Shown here piece by piece: positions 23,301 to 32,645 of a stretch of DNA of 64,000 nt (position 1 is its first letter; each line of letters begins with the position of its first letter). The stretch is from Tiliqua scincoides (taxonomy: Eukaryota > Chordata > Lepidosauria > Squamata > Scincidae). The position numbers and the translations under genes were made by a program. Below the pieces are notes generated by a model. That model worked only from the letters and a program-made list of their open reading frames with translations. It did not search any database and was not told where the DNA came from. Location: positions 220,418,596 through 220,482,595 of the forward strand of contig NC_089824.1 in the NCBI RefSeq assembly GCF_035046505.1. The letters are read 5' to 3'.

Positions 23301-24401
23301 CTCAAAACCTTGAATCTTGAGATTGTCACCCTCTGCAAACATTCTAGTGACAATTACATCTCATGGCCATCTGACCTCTCTGTTTGCAATTCTGTTTCTC
23401 TGTACCCATGAACAGTATGGGCATACTACACACACACCCCTGCCAGCAGAGGATAGCACAATGCACCTAATGAGTGGACTGGAGTCCACAAAAGTTGTGC
23501 TACAATAAAACATTTCAATAAATATCCTGAGATGATGTTTTAGTGGCGTAGCTAGAGGGGGTGCAAAGACTAAGTTTTGCAGGGCCCCTCTCCTTTGGCG
23601 CATACCTCTGTTTTGCTCCCCCCCCCACCTGGAATGGCTCCAAAGGGGAGGGGCCCCTTGCATGCTACTCTGAGGCTCCCTGCAAAACTTAGTGCTTTGC
23701 ACCCCCTCTAGCTACACCACTACTTTGTTTTCACTTCTAGAGACTTGAGGGGAGGAGCTGAACTCTGGGGAAAAAAAGGAATTCACACTAACTAAGAAAA
23801 ACACCAGGATAGTCACTTTAGCAGGGACATGCACCAAAGAATAGGGCCTGCCCCTGATAATTAGGAACCATTGGAGTGTAGGTTAGCCCAAGAACGGAAT
23901 TCCAGTGTTTCATGTGTCATACGTACCTTGTTGAACAACTCCAGTCCCCACGGGGCACTTGGAGTGTCGTAGGCAGAAATCTGAGTCAGAGTAATAGCCT
24001 GGCTTGCACTGGCATGCACGATTATGTGTGCCATTGCACTGTTGCACCTCAACCTCCAGGCGGTCGCAGAAGACGTTGCAGTACAGACAGCTCTCCAGGT
24101 AATTCCAGTACTGTGTATAGTAGAGGCTGGGGCATGCCTGGCAAAGAGTCGGGCTATCCTTGGTGCAGTGTTGTGCTACAGAAGTCCCTGGTGGGCACTG
24201 TTGGCATATGAGTTTCTCGTTTGTCTGGACATCTCGCCATTCATAGGTCGGCTGAGAGATGGAACTGGGGATGTTCAGGAAGAGCAGGATGCTAGAAGCC
24301 AGCCACTGAAAGGCGAGGAAAGAATGCAAGTTAGCCCTTCGGTGCCTTCTCTGTTCTTCAGGGACTCTCAGGAATCGAGCCATATAGAGGCATTCCCCCA
24401 T
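20083..24401 (-). CDS. TNFRSF6B: TNFRSF6B, decoy receptor 3 (gene span, three recognised coding exons)
   Basis: This is a secreted TNF-receptor-family decoy; in mammals it binds FasL, LIGHT and TL1A and blocks their signals. Exons at 24305-23927, 21513-21307 and 20366-20083 join with matching phases (1 and 1) into about 289 residues plus the N-terminus. Human DcR3 is 300. The protein shows four Cys-rich domains starting PTYEWRDVQTNEKLICQQCP and PGTSVAQHC, followed by YYTQYWNYLESCLYCNVFC. The C-terminal region starts NRDCQEAMIDF and ends HEFQKRFHLSRL. There is no transmembrane segment. Glycosylation sequons include NGT, NSS and NRT. The start is unsure. An in-frame ATG at 24401 or 24383 gives a basic leader and a hydrophobic stretch (FLAFQWLASSILLFLNIP) if the acceptor at 24306 is not used. 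Otherwise an upstream exon supplies the ATG. RTEL1 upstream on the same strand supports the name over TNFRSF11B. Confidence 0.88.
21307..21513 (-). CDS. TNFRSF6B: TNFRSF6B middle coding exon (CRD3 end and CRD4)
   Basis: It lies between acceptor GTCTTGCAG and donor GCAG/GTGCAG, 207 nt, phase 1-1. It encodes NLHEDTQCAPCVPGTF, then CQPHRNCPKEGLEVNVPG and HDTLCTSC. This parallels human NTQCQPCPPGTF, CQPHRNCTALGLALNVPG and HDTLCTSC. Confidence 0.92.
22280..22680 (+). mobile_element. CR1 LINE ORF2 fragment in a TNFRSF6B intron
   Basis: CTTTAACTTGTTCATAAATG (codes FNLFINDL) and CACCAAACTCTTCAGGTGGT mark the CR1 reverse-transcriptase region. Frames are broken throughout. It is followed at 22688-22857 by a decayed MITE starting GGGTCCAATCCTATC. 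Confidence 0.75.
23541..23721. mobile_element. hAT foldback MITE in a TNFRSF6B intron
   Basis: The arms are AGTGGCGTAGCTAGAGGGGG and GCACCCCCTCTAGCTACACC. The GC-rich centre holds GGCCCCTCTCC and its inverted partner. Non-coding. Confidence 0.8.
23927..24305 (-). CDS. TNFRSF6B: TNFRSF6B first recognised coding exon (CRD1-CRD3)
   Basis: The acceptor at 24306 has a good pyrimidine tract (CATTCTTTCCTCGCCTTTCAG region) and the donor is CAAG/GTACGT. It encodes WLASSILLFLNIPSS (leader), CRD1 and CRD2 (CNGTHNRAC carries a sequon), and CRD3 up to CPVGTGVVQQG. The exon itself contains no ATG. Either the frame continues upstream unspliced to 24401, or an unseen first exon joins here. Confidence 0.9.
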
Positions 24402-24443
24402 ATGCACAATCCTCCACACGCACCCAGTACTTACTTGTCTTCC

Positions 24444-24648
24444 TTTACTGTGGCACCAGTCACTCCTGTCTCTTTGCAGCCTGCTATAGGACACTAGAAG
24501 AGGAACTCAGGAAGCTGTCAGCCTGAACCCTAGAGCAAGGAGACAGCCAGAATGCTAATAGAAAGCAGGACGCTTCCTGCCTGCATGCTCTGGCATTCTA
24601 TAACAGGCTGCAAAGAGACACGAGTGCTTGGTGCCGCAGTAATATAGG
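24444..24648. repeat. Inverted repeat at the TNFRSF6B 5' end
   Basis: Plus-strand 24602-24648 (ACAGGCTGCAAAGAGACACG then AGTGCTTGGTGCCGCAGTAA) returns as reverse complement at 24444-24490, with a change about every eight bases. The spacer is about 110 bp. The left arm ends next to a strong-looking minus-strand donor (CAA/GTAAGT at 24435/24434). Confidence 0.75.
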
Positions 24649-24721
24649 GTTCCCTTGGATCCGCAGTTTTGGTAAACACAGGGGAGGGTTGGGAACATAT
24701 CCCCTGCAGATATGGGGGGAT

Positions 24722-25156
24722 CAGTGGCATAGCTAGAGAGGGTGTAAAGCACTAAGTTTTGCAGGCGCCTAAATGTGCCGTGCAAGGGGTCCCAAACCCT
24801 CCCCTTCAGAGCTAGGAGTTCCACTTCCGTTTTGCTCCCCCCACCTGGAATGGCTCCAAAGGGGAGGGGCCGCATGCACAGCGCATTCAGGTGCTTGCAA
24901 AACTTAGTGCTTTGCAGTGGCATAGCTAGAGGGGGCGGAGTGCTCAGGCTGGCAGCGGGGCAGGCAAGCGGCCCCTCCCTTCGGATCCATTCCCGGCAGG
25001 GGGAGCAAAATGGAGCCATTCAGCTCCATTTTGCTCCCCCCCACTGGGAATGGCTCCAAAGGGAGGGGATGCTTGCCCGCCCCACTGCCAGCCTGAGCGC
25101 TCTGCCCCCTCCAGCTACGCCACTGGTTATCTGCACCCCTTCTAGCTATGCCATTG
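24722..25156. mobile_element. hAT foldback MITE carrying a nested second copy
   Basis: The outer element runs from CAGTGGCATAGCTAGAGAGG to GCACCCCTTCTAGCTATGCC and ATTG. The flanks are GGGGGAT and GGGGGAC, a near-perfect duplication. The inner copy (24915-25125) interrupts the right arm exactly between AGTGCTTTG and CACCCC. Confidence 0.85.
24915..25125. mobile_element. Inner hAT foldback MITE, GC-rich subfamily
   Basis: It has CAGTGG and CCACTG ends. Its arms GGGGGCGGAGTGCTCAGGCT and AGCCTGAGCGCTCTGCCCCC are near-perfect inverted repeats, and the centre GGAGCAAAATGGAGC is followed by its own inverse. The flanks are GTGCTTTG and GTTATCTG, matching at 5 of 8 bases. Confidence 0.85.
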
Positions 25157-26135
25157 GGGGGACACCTATACTCCCAACAGTCCCCAATTTCCAGAGAGAG
25201 CCCCTATTTTCTGATACCTGCCCCGGTGAATCACTATCCTCATTTCTCCTTTTGGGGGAACCTTTAAGTACTGTGAGTGTCCATACTTACACGCTAGTTT
25301 CTCCTTCAAATGCTTGGCGTTGGAAAGAAGTTCCCCTCCCAGAGCTAACAGCAGCTTTTTGAGGGGGGGGTTTCAGTGGAACCACAGTGTGAGGGGAAAA
25401 AGTTAAATACCCTGATCCTGGTAAGGGTCCCCACAGTTGCTATTTAACTTGAGAAAACCAACTGCACAGGGACAAAGAATGTGTCTGATGTAAATTGTAT
25501 GCTGATCTACATCCCAGATGTTAAGTGCACCGGAGGCTGTTTTCCCTCTTGTTGTGGCTGTGGTGCCTGCTCTACATGCTACAACTAGATCCTGCGGGAG
25601 ATTAAATATTCTTATGTTTGCTGTTAAACATAAATCTCTCGAGGGCCAAAAATTAGAGTATAAGGTAAACAAACAAAAAATGTTTGGAAGTTGTGCTACC
25701 TCAGGCTGTGGCGGGCCTGGCATCAATACTGTAGACAAGCCTGCCTACTTTTCTTGCACCACCAGAGCAGTGAATACCAACTCCTGCAACTATTGACTGA
25801 ATACAGATTTTATTTATTTGATTCATTAGCTTGATCTGATTAGCTGCTTTTCATCTAATTTTAGAAATACTGAGAAAGACATAAAGATCACCATCCTGTC
25901 ACATGGCATCAGGATGAGGTCAGGCTCCACAAGATGAAAGCCCTACTTGTCGCAGCAAAGAGCCATTGATAGATCTGTAGCCCTTCACGACATGAACTCT
26001 AGTATGGTGAGGGAGAGAGAAGAACTTCTATCCAGTCTCTTCACATTCACAAATCTACTAAAGCAGTTGCAGGTAGTCATGTGAGGCCATCCACAAAAAA
26101 TATTTTTTTGAGCCACAATAGGGCAATGCCATGGA
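25157..26135. other. Unassigned stretch upstream of TNFRSF6B
   Basis: No repeat family or coding similarity was recognised. The GC content is ordinary and the open frames are short. It could hold promoter sequence of TNFRSF6B, but no element stands out. Confidence 0.5.
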
Positions 26136-26139
26136 AATT

Positions 26140-26440
26140 CAGAACTCTACCCAGTGTGTAATTAATCTGTGGAACCCCTTGCCACAGGCTGTGGTGATGG
26201 CACCTGGCCTGGATGTCTTTAAGAGGGGATTGGACAGATTTATAGAAGAAAAGTCCATCACAGTGTATGCGAACCTCCTGGTTTCAGAAGGAGGCCACCT
26301 CAGAATGCCAGATGCGAGGGAGGGCATCAGGATGCAGGTCTCTAGTGGTCTTGTGTGCTCCCTGAGGCATCTGGTGGGCCACTGTAAGCTACAAGAAGCT
26401 GGACTAGATGGGCATTTGGTCTGATCCAGTGGGGCCCTTC
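26140..26440 (+). mobile_element. CR1 LINE 3' end
   Basis: It codes VINLWNPLPQAVVMAPGLDV, then FKRGLDRFIEEKSI, followed by the CR1 tail (GCTGGACTAGATGGGCATTT). It is 5'-truncated. The terminal 8-bp repeat has decayed. Confidence 0.85.
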
Positions 26441-27003
26441 CTATGGGGCTAACTATAATGTCACAAAGTTGTGAGCATCTGAGTTCTTCAAAACACCTTC
26501 TTCAGGCTGGACGTTAAGCAAAAGGGGGGGGAGGAGAGGTAGTTGGTTGAGGCCACAGAGCCTCAAGGACATCAACAGCTGGCCAAGAGCATTACCTTTG
26601 ACAGATTCCTGGATTTAGCCCGGTCAGATGGCATAGTACTGAGGGTTTAAGATTCTTATTAGATCCTCAGGAATTCAGGGAGGGACTTAGCTGTGTGAAG
26701 TCAGCTTTAACTCTTTTCTCTTTTGGGGGCTGCAAAGTCTGTGTCCACTGATGGTGCAGTTCTGAGACATGAAAATAAGAAAGAGTAGAAGATTATTTCT
26801 ATTGATGAATTACATCTCAATAATGTGCTGAAAGCATGTGCAGCACATACATTGCTGTGAATTTTTCTGCTTCTATAAAAATTTGTTTGCTTACTAAAAG
26901 CCTTTGTGCATTAAAAAAAATTAAAAGCCCATAAACAAGGTTTCAGTCCAGCATACTGTCATGCACCATTAAATTCACAGGCATCATCATCAGCAAGAGG
27001 AAA

Positions 27004-27225
27004 CAGTGGCATAGCTAGAGGGGGTGCAAAGCACTAAGCTTTTTCAGGCGCCTGAATGCACTGTGCAAGCTGCCCCTCCCCCTCCCTTTTGGAGCCATTC
27101 TGGCAGGGGAGCAAAATGGAGGCAATAGGCCCCCTGCCTCCCTGCATTCACCTCTGTTTTGCTTCCCCTCTGCCAAAATGGCTCCGAAGGGGAGGGGCCG
27201 CTTGCATGCTGTGGTAAAGCTTTGT
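27004..27225. mobile_element. hAT foldback MITE, right end lost
   Basis: It starts CAGTGGCATAGCTAGAGGGG and GTGCAAAGCACTAAGC, and the middle palindrome is present. The right arm stops at GTGGTAAAGCTTTG. The sequence 27226-28190 after it holds only a short poly-C tract (27580-27593). Confidence 0.7.
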
Positions 27226-28194
27226 GTCTGCCAAATGGTCCGTGCAAGTCTGAGAAGGCTCATGTCAGGCTTTCATGCCAGGGAAGAGTGATAGGATTTG
27301 GCCTGCTTCAGCAACACCAGTCCCACCACCTCCTGGGCCTGATCTGCCCCATCTCTGCCCTCCCCCACCCCATTACAACCCCTCCCCACCTTCCCCCAGC
27401 CCCAGCGTCACCCAGCAGGAGCTTACCTGTTTATGGATCTAGCACCCCCCAAAAAGCTACAAGTTGCCATGGGCTTACAGCACAAACTCACCAGAGGCTC
27501 CTTCTGTTGGGCTGCAGCTCTTTTGGTCTTTTGCTGCCAATTTTCAACCACTCAAACTGAGAATTCAAATTCCTTTCTCTCCCCCCCCCCCCGCAACAAT
27601 ACTATAGTCAGCTGGTAAACCTATTACAAGGAGGACTGGAAAAACCAGGGTTTGTGCTGACTCTATAGCCAAGGCAGTTGTCTGTCTGCTGAATGTCCGA
27701 GAACAGACTTGGGACTTCCAAGCAGGAGGTGGGCACTGGTGGGTGACTTCGCAGTAACTACTTGCTGGTTATTAAGAAACCAGCTGGTGCTTTCTCTCCA
27801 TGACTGAAAAGCAGCAATTTCTCAAAAGTGCAACTTGGGTAGAAAGTGTGATTATTCTTCCAGGCAGATGGGGGGACAGTGCAGAATGATGAGGGAGGGG
27901 GGCCTGTTGTGGGCACGGTCTCTAGGTTTCTTCCCTAAATTCTTACTTCTTCACTTAAGTGAAATAAACATCTCTAGTGTTTTCCCTAAGTCATCCTAGT
28001 GCCTGCTTCCATTGGTCAGTACACTAGTCCCTACACTCCAAATTCTGTCCACTTGGGATGGGAACAATCAACAAGCCTTTGTTGTTGTCAACATTTTAAC
28101 ATAATTCGGGAGGGGCAAAAGGAAGCCCTCCATCCCACAATCTATCATTAATCTCTGAATTCCCCTCCCGAAAGATGTGGTAATAGCCTCTTAG

Positions 28195-28395
28195 ATCATG
28201 GACGTGCACTGGGTGGAGAGACAGGTGAGGCACAGCCTCCCCACTGGAGTCCTTCAGAAAGCACCACCTCTGTGTGAGGTGTGCACTGAGTGCATGAGTT
28301 GTGTGTGCTTGCACACCTCACATGGTGACGACACTTTTCAAAGGACTCCAGTGGGGAGGCGCTGCCTCACCTGCCTCCCCACCCGCCGCAAGTCC
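28195..28395. repeat. Foldback element, GGTGAGGC...GCCTCACC family, copy 1
   Basis: The left arm (GACAGGTGAGGCACAGCCTC, CCCACTGGAGTCCTT, then GTGAGGTGTGC) returns inverted as GCACACCTCACATGG, AAGGACTCCAGTGGGGAGG and GCTGCCTCACCTGCC. The arms are about 75-80 bp around a short spacer. No ORF and no known family recognised. Confidence 0.75.
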
Positions 28396-28468
28396 CCGTC
28401 TTAGATAATTTTAGAAGAGAATCTGTCAAATCCATGGAGGAAAATGTCTCTTTAAGCATCTCCTAGGT

Positions 28469-29069
28469 CAGTGTTTCCCAAGCTTTTTAGCACTACGATC
28501 CACTTTTTAAAATGACAATCCATCACAACCCATTTAACTTTACTAGACAAAAAAGAGATATAGAAAGAAGTATCTATTAATAATAATTAATATCAATAAT
28601 CAGGACCCTATGCTCCCAATGCTGCTAGAGACATATATACACACATATAGTATGTGTGTAGACTCTTCCTAGAAATTGAGTTCCTGTTCCACCAAACCTT
28701 TTTAGTCATTCCACGATACCCAGAGAAGTCTGACTTGGAGAGCAAGATTTGCAGACAGGGACTTCCAGGCCAGACAAAAGGCTGAAACGGGCTTCACATA
28801 GGATCTCTGGCATGTCAATTACTAGAAAAACTTGGAAAATGTAACATTTTAATTTGGAGGTATGAAAATGACCTCATACCACAGGTGAGCATTCTGGCCA
28901 TGAGAGCCGTCTCGCCATCCAGATTGCCTGTTGTGGCAGTTTTCTGCAAACCAGGCAAGGGTGCTTGCAAAGTTGTTTAAAAAAAAAAAATTCAGAGACT
29001 TTTCGCAACCCGCCAAAAATCAGCATGTGACCCACTGATGGGTCCTAACCCACAATCTGGGAAGCACTG
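28469..29069. mobile_element. hAT-like element (CAGTGTTTCCCAAGC start)
   Basis: The left end reads CAGTGTTTCCCAAGCTTTTT and the right end reads ATCTGGGAAGCACTG. The second phrase, near TCCACTTTTTAAAATGACAA, is shared with 57400 and 16706. A 601-bp non-coding body includes a poly-A stretch near 28980. Confidence 0.7.
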
Positions 29070-29154
29070 CCTCTCACAATCCTTGACTCCAGCCATGAGC
29101 TCCCCTCTGAAATGCACTGAGAGTCTACCCGGCAGGCACAGATCCTTGCTCATC

Positions 29155-29480
29155 CTCCTCTCACCTGGGAGGCAGGGACATGAAGTGCCTCCTGCCGGAG
29201 TCCTTTAAAAAGTGCCGCCACAGCGGGAGGTATGCAAGCACATGCAACCCATGCACACAGCGTGTGGGGTGTGAGTGCTTGCACACCTCACACGGCAGAG
29301 GCGCTTTCTGAAGGACTCCAGTAAGGAGGCTCTGCTCCCCTGCCTCCCCACCCACTGCAAAGTATGTGGGTTGTGGTTGTGAGTGCTTGAGCACCTCCTG
29401 TGGTGACAGTGCTTTTCAAAGGACTCCAGTGGGGAGGCACTGCCTCACCTGCCTCCCCACCCACTGCATGTCCCTGCTTC
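29155..29480. repeat. Foldback element copy 2, partly amplified
   Basis: Left-arm pieces (CCTGCCGGAGTCCTTTAAAA) and right-arm pieces (TGCACACCTCACACGG, AAGGACTCCAGTAAGGAGG) flank GTGTGGGGTGTGAGTGCTTG. A second right arm follows at 29370-29465, the first sign of the tandem array that continues to 31690. Confidence 0.65.
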
Positions 29481-29559
29481 CTAGGTGAGGACCTCATGGC
29501 GGGCGGTGCTTTTTGAAGGACTCCAGTGGAGAGACACTGCCACCCCTACCTCCACACCC

Positions 29560-31690
29560 ACCGCAAAGCAGGTGGGTTGTGAGTGCTTGAGCACTTCCCA
29601 GGGTGGCAGTGCTTTTCAAAGGACTCAGAGGCACTGCCTGCCCTGCTTCCCCAACCACTGCAACGCACGTGGGTTGTGAGTGCTTGAGCACTCCCCAGGG
29701 TGGCAGCGCTTTCCAAAGGACTCACTGCCTGCCCTGCCTCCCCAGCCACTGCAACGCACGTGGGTTGTGAGTGCTTGAGCACTCCCCAGGGTGGCAGCGC
29801 TTTCCAAAGGACTCACTGCCTGCCCTGCCTCCCCAGCCACCGCAACGCACGTGGGTTGTGAGTGCTTGAGCACTCCGCAGGGTGGCAGTGCTTTCCAAAG
29901 GACTCAGAGGCACTGCCCTGCCTCCCCAGCCACTGCAACACGCATGGGTTGTGAGTGCTTGAGCACTCCGCAGGGTGGCAGTGCTTTCCAAAGGACTCAC
30001 TGCCTGCCCTGCCTCCCCAGCCACTGCAACACGCATGGGTTGTGAGTGCTTGAGCACTCCGCAGGGTGGCAGTGCTTTCCAAAGGACTCACTGCCTGCCC
30101 TGCCTCCCCAGCCACCGCAACGCACGTGGGTTGTGAGTGCTTGAGCACTCCCCAGGGAGGCAGCGCTTTCCAAAGGACTCACTGCCTGCCCTGCCTCCCC
30201 AGCCACCGCAACGCACGTGGGTTGTGAGTGCTTGAGCACTCCCCAGGGAGGCAGCGCTTTCCAAAGGACTCACTGCCTGCCCTGCCTCCCCAGCCACTGC
30301 AACGCACGTGGGTTGTGAGTGCTTGAGCACTCCCCAGGGAGGCAGCGCTTTCCAAAGGACTCACTGCCTGCCCTGCCTCCCCAGCCACCGCAACACACGT
30401 GGGTTGTGAGTGCTTGAGCACTCCCCAGGGAGGCAGCGCTTTCCAAAGGACTCACTGCCTGCCCTGCCTCCCCAGCCACTGCAACGCACGTGGGTTGTGA
30501 GTGCTTGAGCACTCCCCAGGGAGGCAGCGCTTTCCAAAGGACTCACTGCCTGCCCTGCCTCCCCAGCCACCGCAACGCACGTGGGTTGTGAGTGCTTGAG
30601 CACTCCGCAGGGTGGCAGTGCTTTCCAAAGGACTCAGAGGCACTGCCTGCCCTGCCTCCCCAGCCACTGCAACGCGCATGGGTTGTGAGTGCTTGAGCAC
30701 TCCACAGGGTGGCAGCGCTTTCCAAAGGACTCACTGCCTGCCCTGCCTCCCCAGCCACCGCAACGCACGTGGGTTGTGAGTGCTTGAGCACTCCGCAGGG
30801 TGGCAGTGCTTTCCAAAGGACTCAGAGGCACTGCCTGCCCTGCCTCCCCAGCCACTGCAACGCGCATGGGTTGTGAGTGCTTGAGCACTCCGCAGGGTGG
30901 CAGTGCTTTCCAAAGGACTCACTGCCTGCCCTGCCTCCCCAGCCACTGCAACGCACGTGGGTTGTGAGTGCTTGAGCACTCCCCAGGGAGGCAGCGCTTT
31001 CCAAAGGACTCACTGCCTGCCCTGCCTCCCCAGCCACCGCAACGCACGTGGGTTGTGAGTGCTTGAGCACTCCCCAGGGTGGCAGTGCTTTCCAAAGGAC
31101 TCAGAGGCACTGCCTGCCCTGCCTCCCCAGCCACTGCAACGCGCATGGGTTGTGAGTGCTTGAGCACTCCACAGGGTGGCAGCGCTTTCCAAAGGACTCA
31201 CTGCCTGCCCTGCCTCCCCAGCCACCGCAACGCACGTGGGTTGTGAGTGCTTGAGCACTCCGCAGGGTGGCAGTGCTTTCCAAAGGACTCAGAGGCACTG
31301 CCTGCCCTGCCTCCCCAGCCACTGCAACGCGCATGGGTTGTGAGTGCTTGAGCACTCCGCAGGGTGGCAGTGCTTTCCAAAGGACTCACTGCCTGCCCTG
31401 CCTCCCCAGCCACTGCAACGCACGTGGGTTGTGAGTGCTTGAGCACTCCCCAGGGTGGCAGCGCTTTCCAAAGGACTCACTGCCTGCCCTGCCTCCCCAG
31501 CCACCGCAACGCACGTGGGTTGTGAGTGCTTGAGCACTCCGCAGGGTGGCAGTGCTTTCCAAAGGACTCAGAGGCACTGCCTGCCCTGCCTCCGCAGCCA
31601 CTGCAATGCACGTGGGTTGTGAGTGCTTGAGCACTCCGCAGGGTGGCAGTGTTCCAAAGGCGCTGCCTGCCCAGCCACTGCAACGCTTTG
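29560..31690. repeat. GC-rich minisatellite, 91/97-bp units with higher-order structure
   Basis: About 23 units are present. Each contains GCACGTGGGTTGTGAGTGCT, TGAGCACTCC, GGTGGCAGCGCTTTCCAAAG and CTGCCTCCCCAGCCACCGCA. Units are 91 bp, or 97 bp where AGAGGC is added after GGACTC. From about 30604 the lengths run 97-91-97-91-91 and repeat, so two 467-bp five-unit blocks follow each other. Most variants keep the CACGTG hexamer; some read CGCATG. The many 80-codon minus-strand frames are a by-product of repeat phase and are not genes. Confidence 0.95.
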
Positions 31691-32195
31691 AGCACCTGTC
31701 GTGGCGGCGGCGCTTTCCGGAGGACTGAGGCCCGGAGGCACTGCCTCCCCTCCCAGCACTCCCGCGTCCCTGCAGTCAGCGCCCACCAGGGGAAAAGCCC
31801 CGCCGGAGCCTCAGGGGGGCTGGCAGGAGTCGGACTGCCCTGGCTGGTCCCGGCGCCCCGGGCAGGCTGGAGGGGAGAGGCCTTGCCCTGCCCGGGGCGG
31901 CGCGCTCCGATTGGCGGCTCCTCTCCCCGCCCCGCTCACCTCGTCCGCCGTCCTCGCCGCCGCTGCGGCCGCCTGGCGGAGCGGGCTTTTTTGTAATGCG
32001 GGAGCGCCCCGCCCAGTGCGGGGGTGGGGACCTTCCCTCGGACGCTCGCGGCGCGCGTGGGGAGGACACGGCTTTTCAGGCACATCCCCGCCGGGGACAG
32101 GCCTTCGGGCGAGGTGCTGCTCGGAGCATCCTGAGGCTGCAGCCCGAGGCACGCTTGCCTGGGAGTCAGCCCCAGGGGATCGGGGGCGCGGGGTG
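31690..32195. promoter_or_regulatory. CpG-rich island, possible promoter
   Basis: This is the most CpG-dense stretch in the window. It has CCCCGCCC (Sp1-type) boxes, an ATTGG (inverted CCAAT) at 31910-31914, and GCCGCCGCTGCGGCCGCCTG. A minus-strand donor-like GACGAG/GTGAGC lies at 31940/31939. It could be a first-exon region for a minus-strand transcript toward TNFRSF6B, 7.5 kb away, or simply CpG-rich repeat DNA. No ATG-initiated coding frame of note. Confidence 0.4.
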
Positions 32196-32395
32196 GGTGG
32201 GGACGCAGGTGAGGCGGAGCCTCCCCACCGGAAAAGCGCCGCTGCTGTGGGAGACACGCAGCACTCACGACCTGTGCGCTTTCGCAGGCTTTCCCGCGAG
32301 GCTTGCGGGTCTCCCACAGCGGCGGCGCTTTTCGGAGGACTCCGGTGGGGAGGCTCTGCCTCACCTGCCTCCCCACCCACCGCACACCCCTGGAC
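32195..32395. repeat. Foldback element copy 3, GC-rich
   Basis: Left arm: GCAGGTGAGGCGGAGCCTCC, CCACCGGAAAAGCGCCGCTG, GTGGGAGAC. The right arm is the inverse: GTCTCCCACAGCGGCGGCGC, TTTTCGGAGGACTCCGGTGG, GAGGCTCTGCCTCACCTGCC. This is the clearest palindrome of the family. Confidence 0.8.
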
Positions 32396-32444
32396 TGGAT
32401 GTACCTAGGATTGCGCTGCAAATCTGCAACCCCGTGCACTCGTG

Positions 32445-32640
32445 GTTCCCAAACCTTTTCACACCGGGACCCACTTTGTAAAAAAACACTCTGTGGGGAC
32501 CCATTTAGCTTTATAAGGCTTAAAAAATAATATGGAAAGAAGTAATATTTTTACTTATTTGCATGTCATAATATTATTATTATTAACAGTATTTATATAC
32601 CACTTTTCAACTAAAAGTTCACAAAGCGGTTTACAGAGAA
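32445..32640. mobile_element. hAT left-end fragment plus SINE-tail-like sequence
   Basis: GGTTCCCAAACCTTTTCACA and GGGACCCACTTTGTAAAAA are the hAT left-end phrase. From about 32570 an ATT run and ACAGTATTTATATACCAC resemble the SINE tail seen at 6898. Confidence 0.5.
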
Positions 32641-32645
32641 AAATC

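Noticed and set aside
20083-24305. TNFRSF11B (osteoprotegerin) as the receptor's identity
   Set aside because: The protein is shorter, lacks the paired death-like domains, and lies next to RTEL1; WNYLE-CLYCNV and VPG-N-HDTLCTSC follow DcR3.
24435-24540. Spliced first coding exon of TNFRSF6B ending at the GTAAGT donor
   Set aside because: There is no in-frame ATG in it and a stop precedes; it could only be a non-coding exon.
29560-31690. CRISPR-like spacing of repeats
   Set aside because: Repeat and 'spacer' are both conserved and the genome is eukaryotic; it is a minisatellite.
29546-31786. About twenty overlapping minus-strand frames of 80-110 codons beginning MLKHSQP
   Set aside because: They repeat with the 91/97-bp unit and lack an upstream exon or domain; they arise because the unit contains few stops.
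31701-32408. 235-codon plus frame and 189-codon minus frame in the CpG-rich island
   Set aside because: They start at non-ATG codons in GC-rich DNA with few stops, and no domain is visible.
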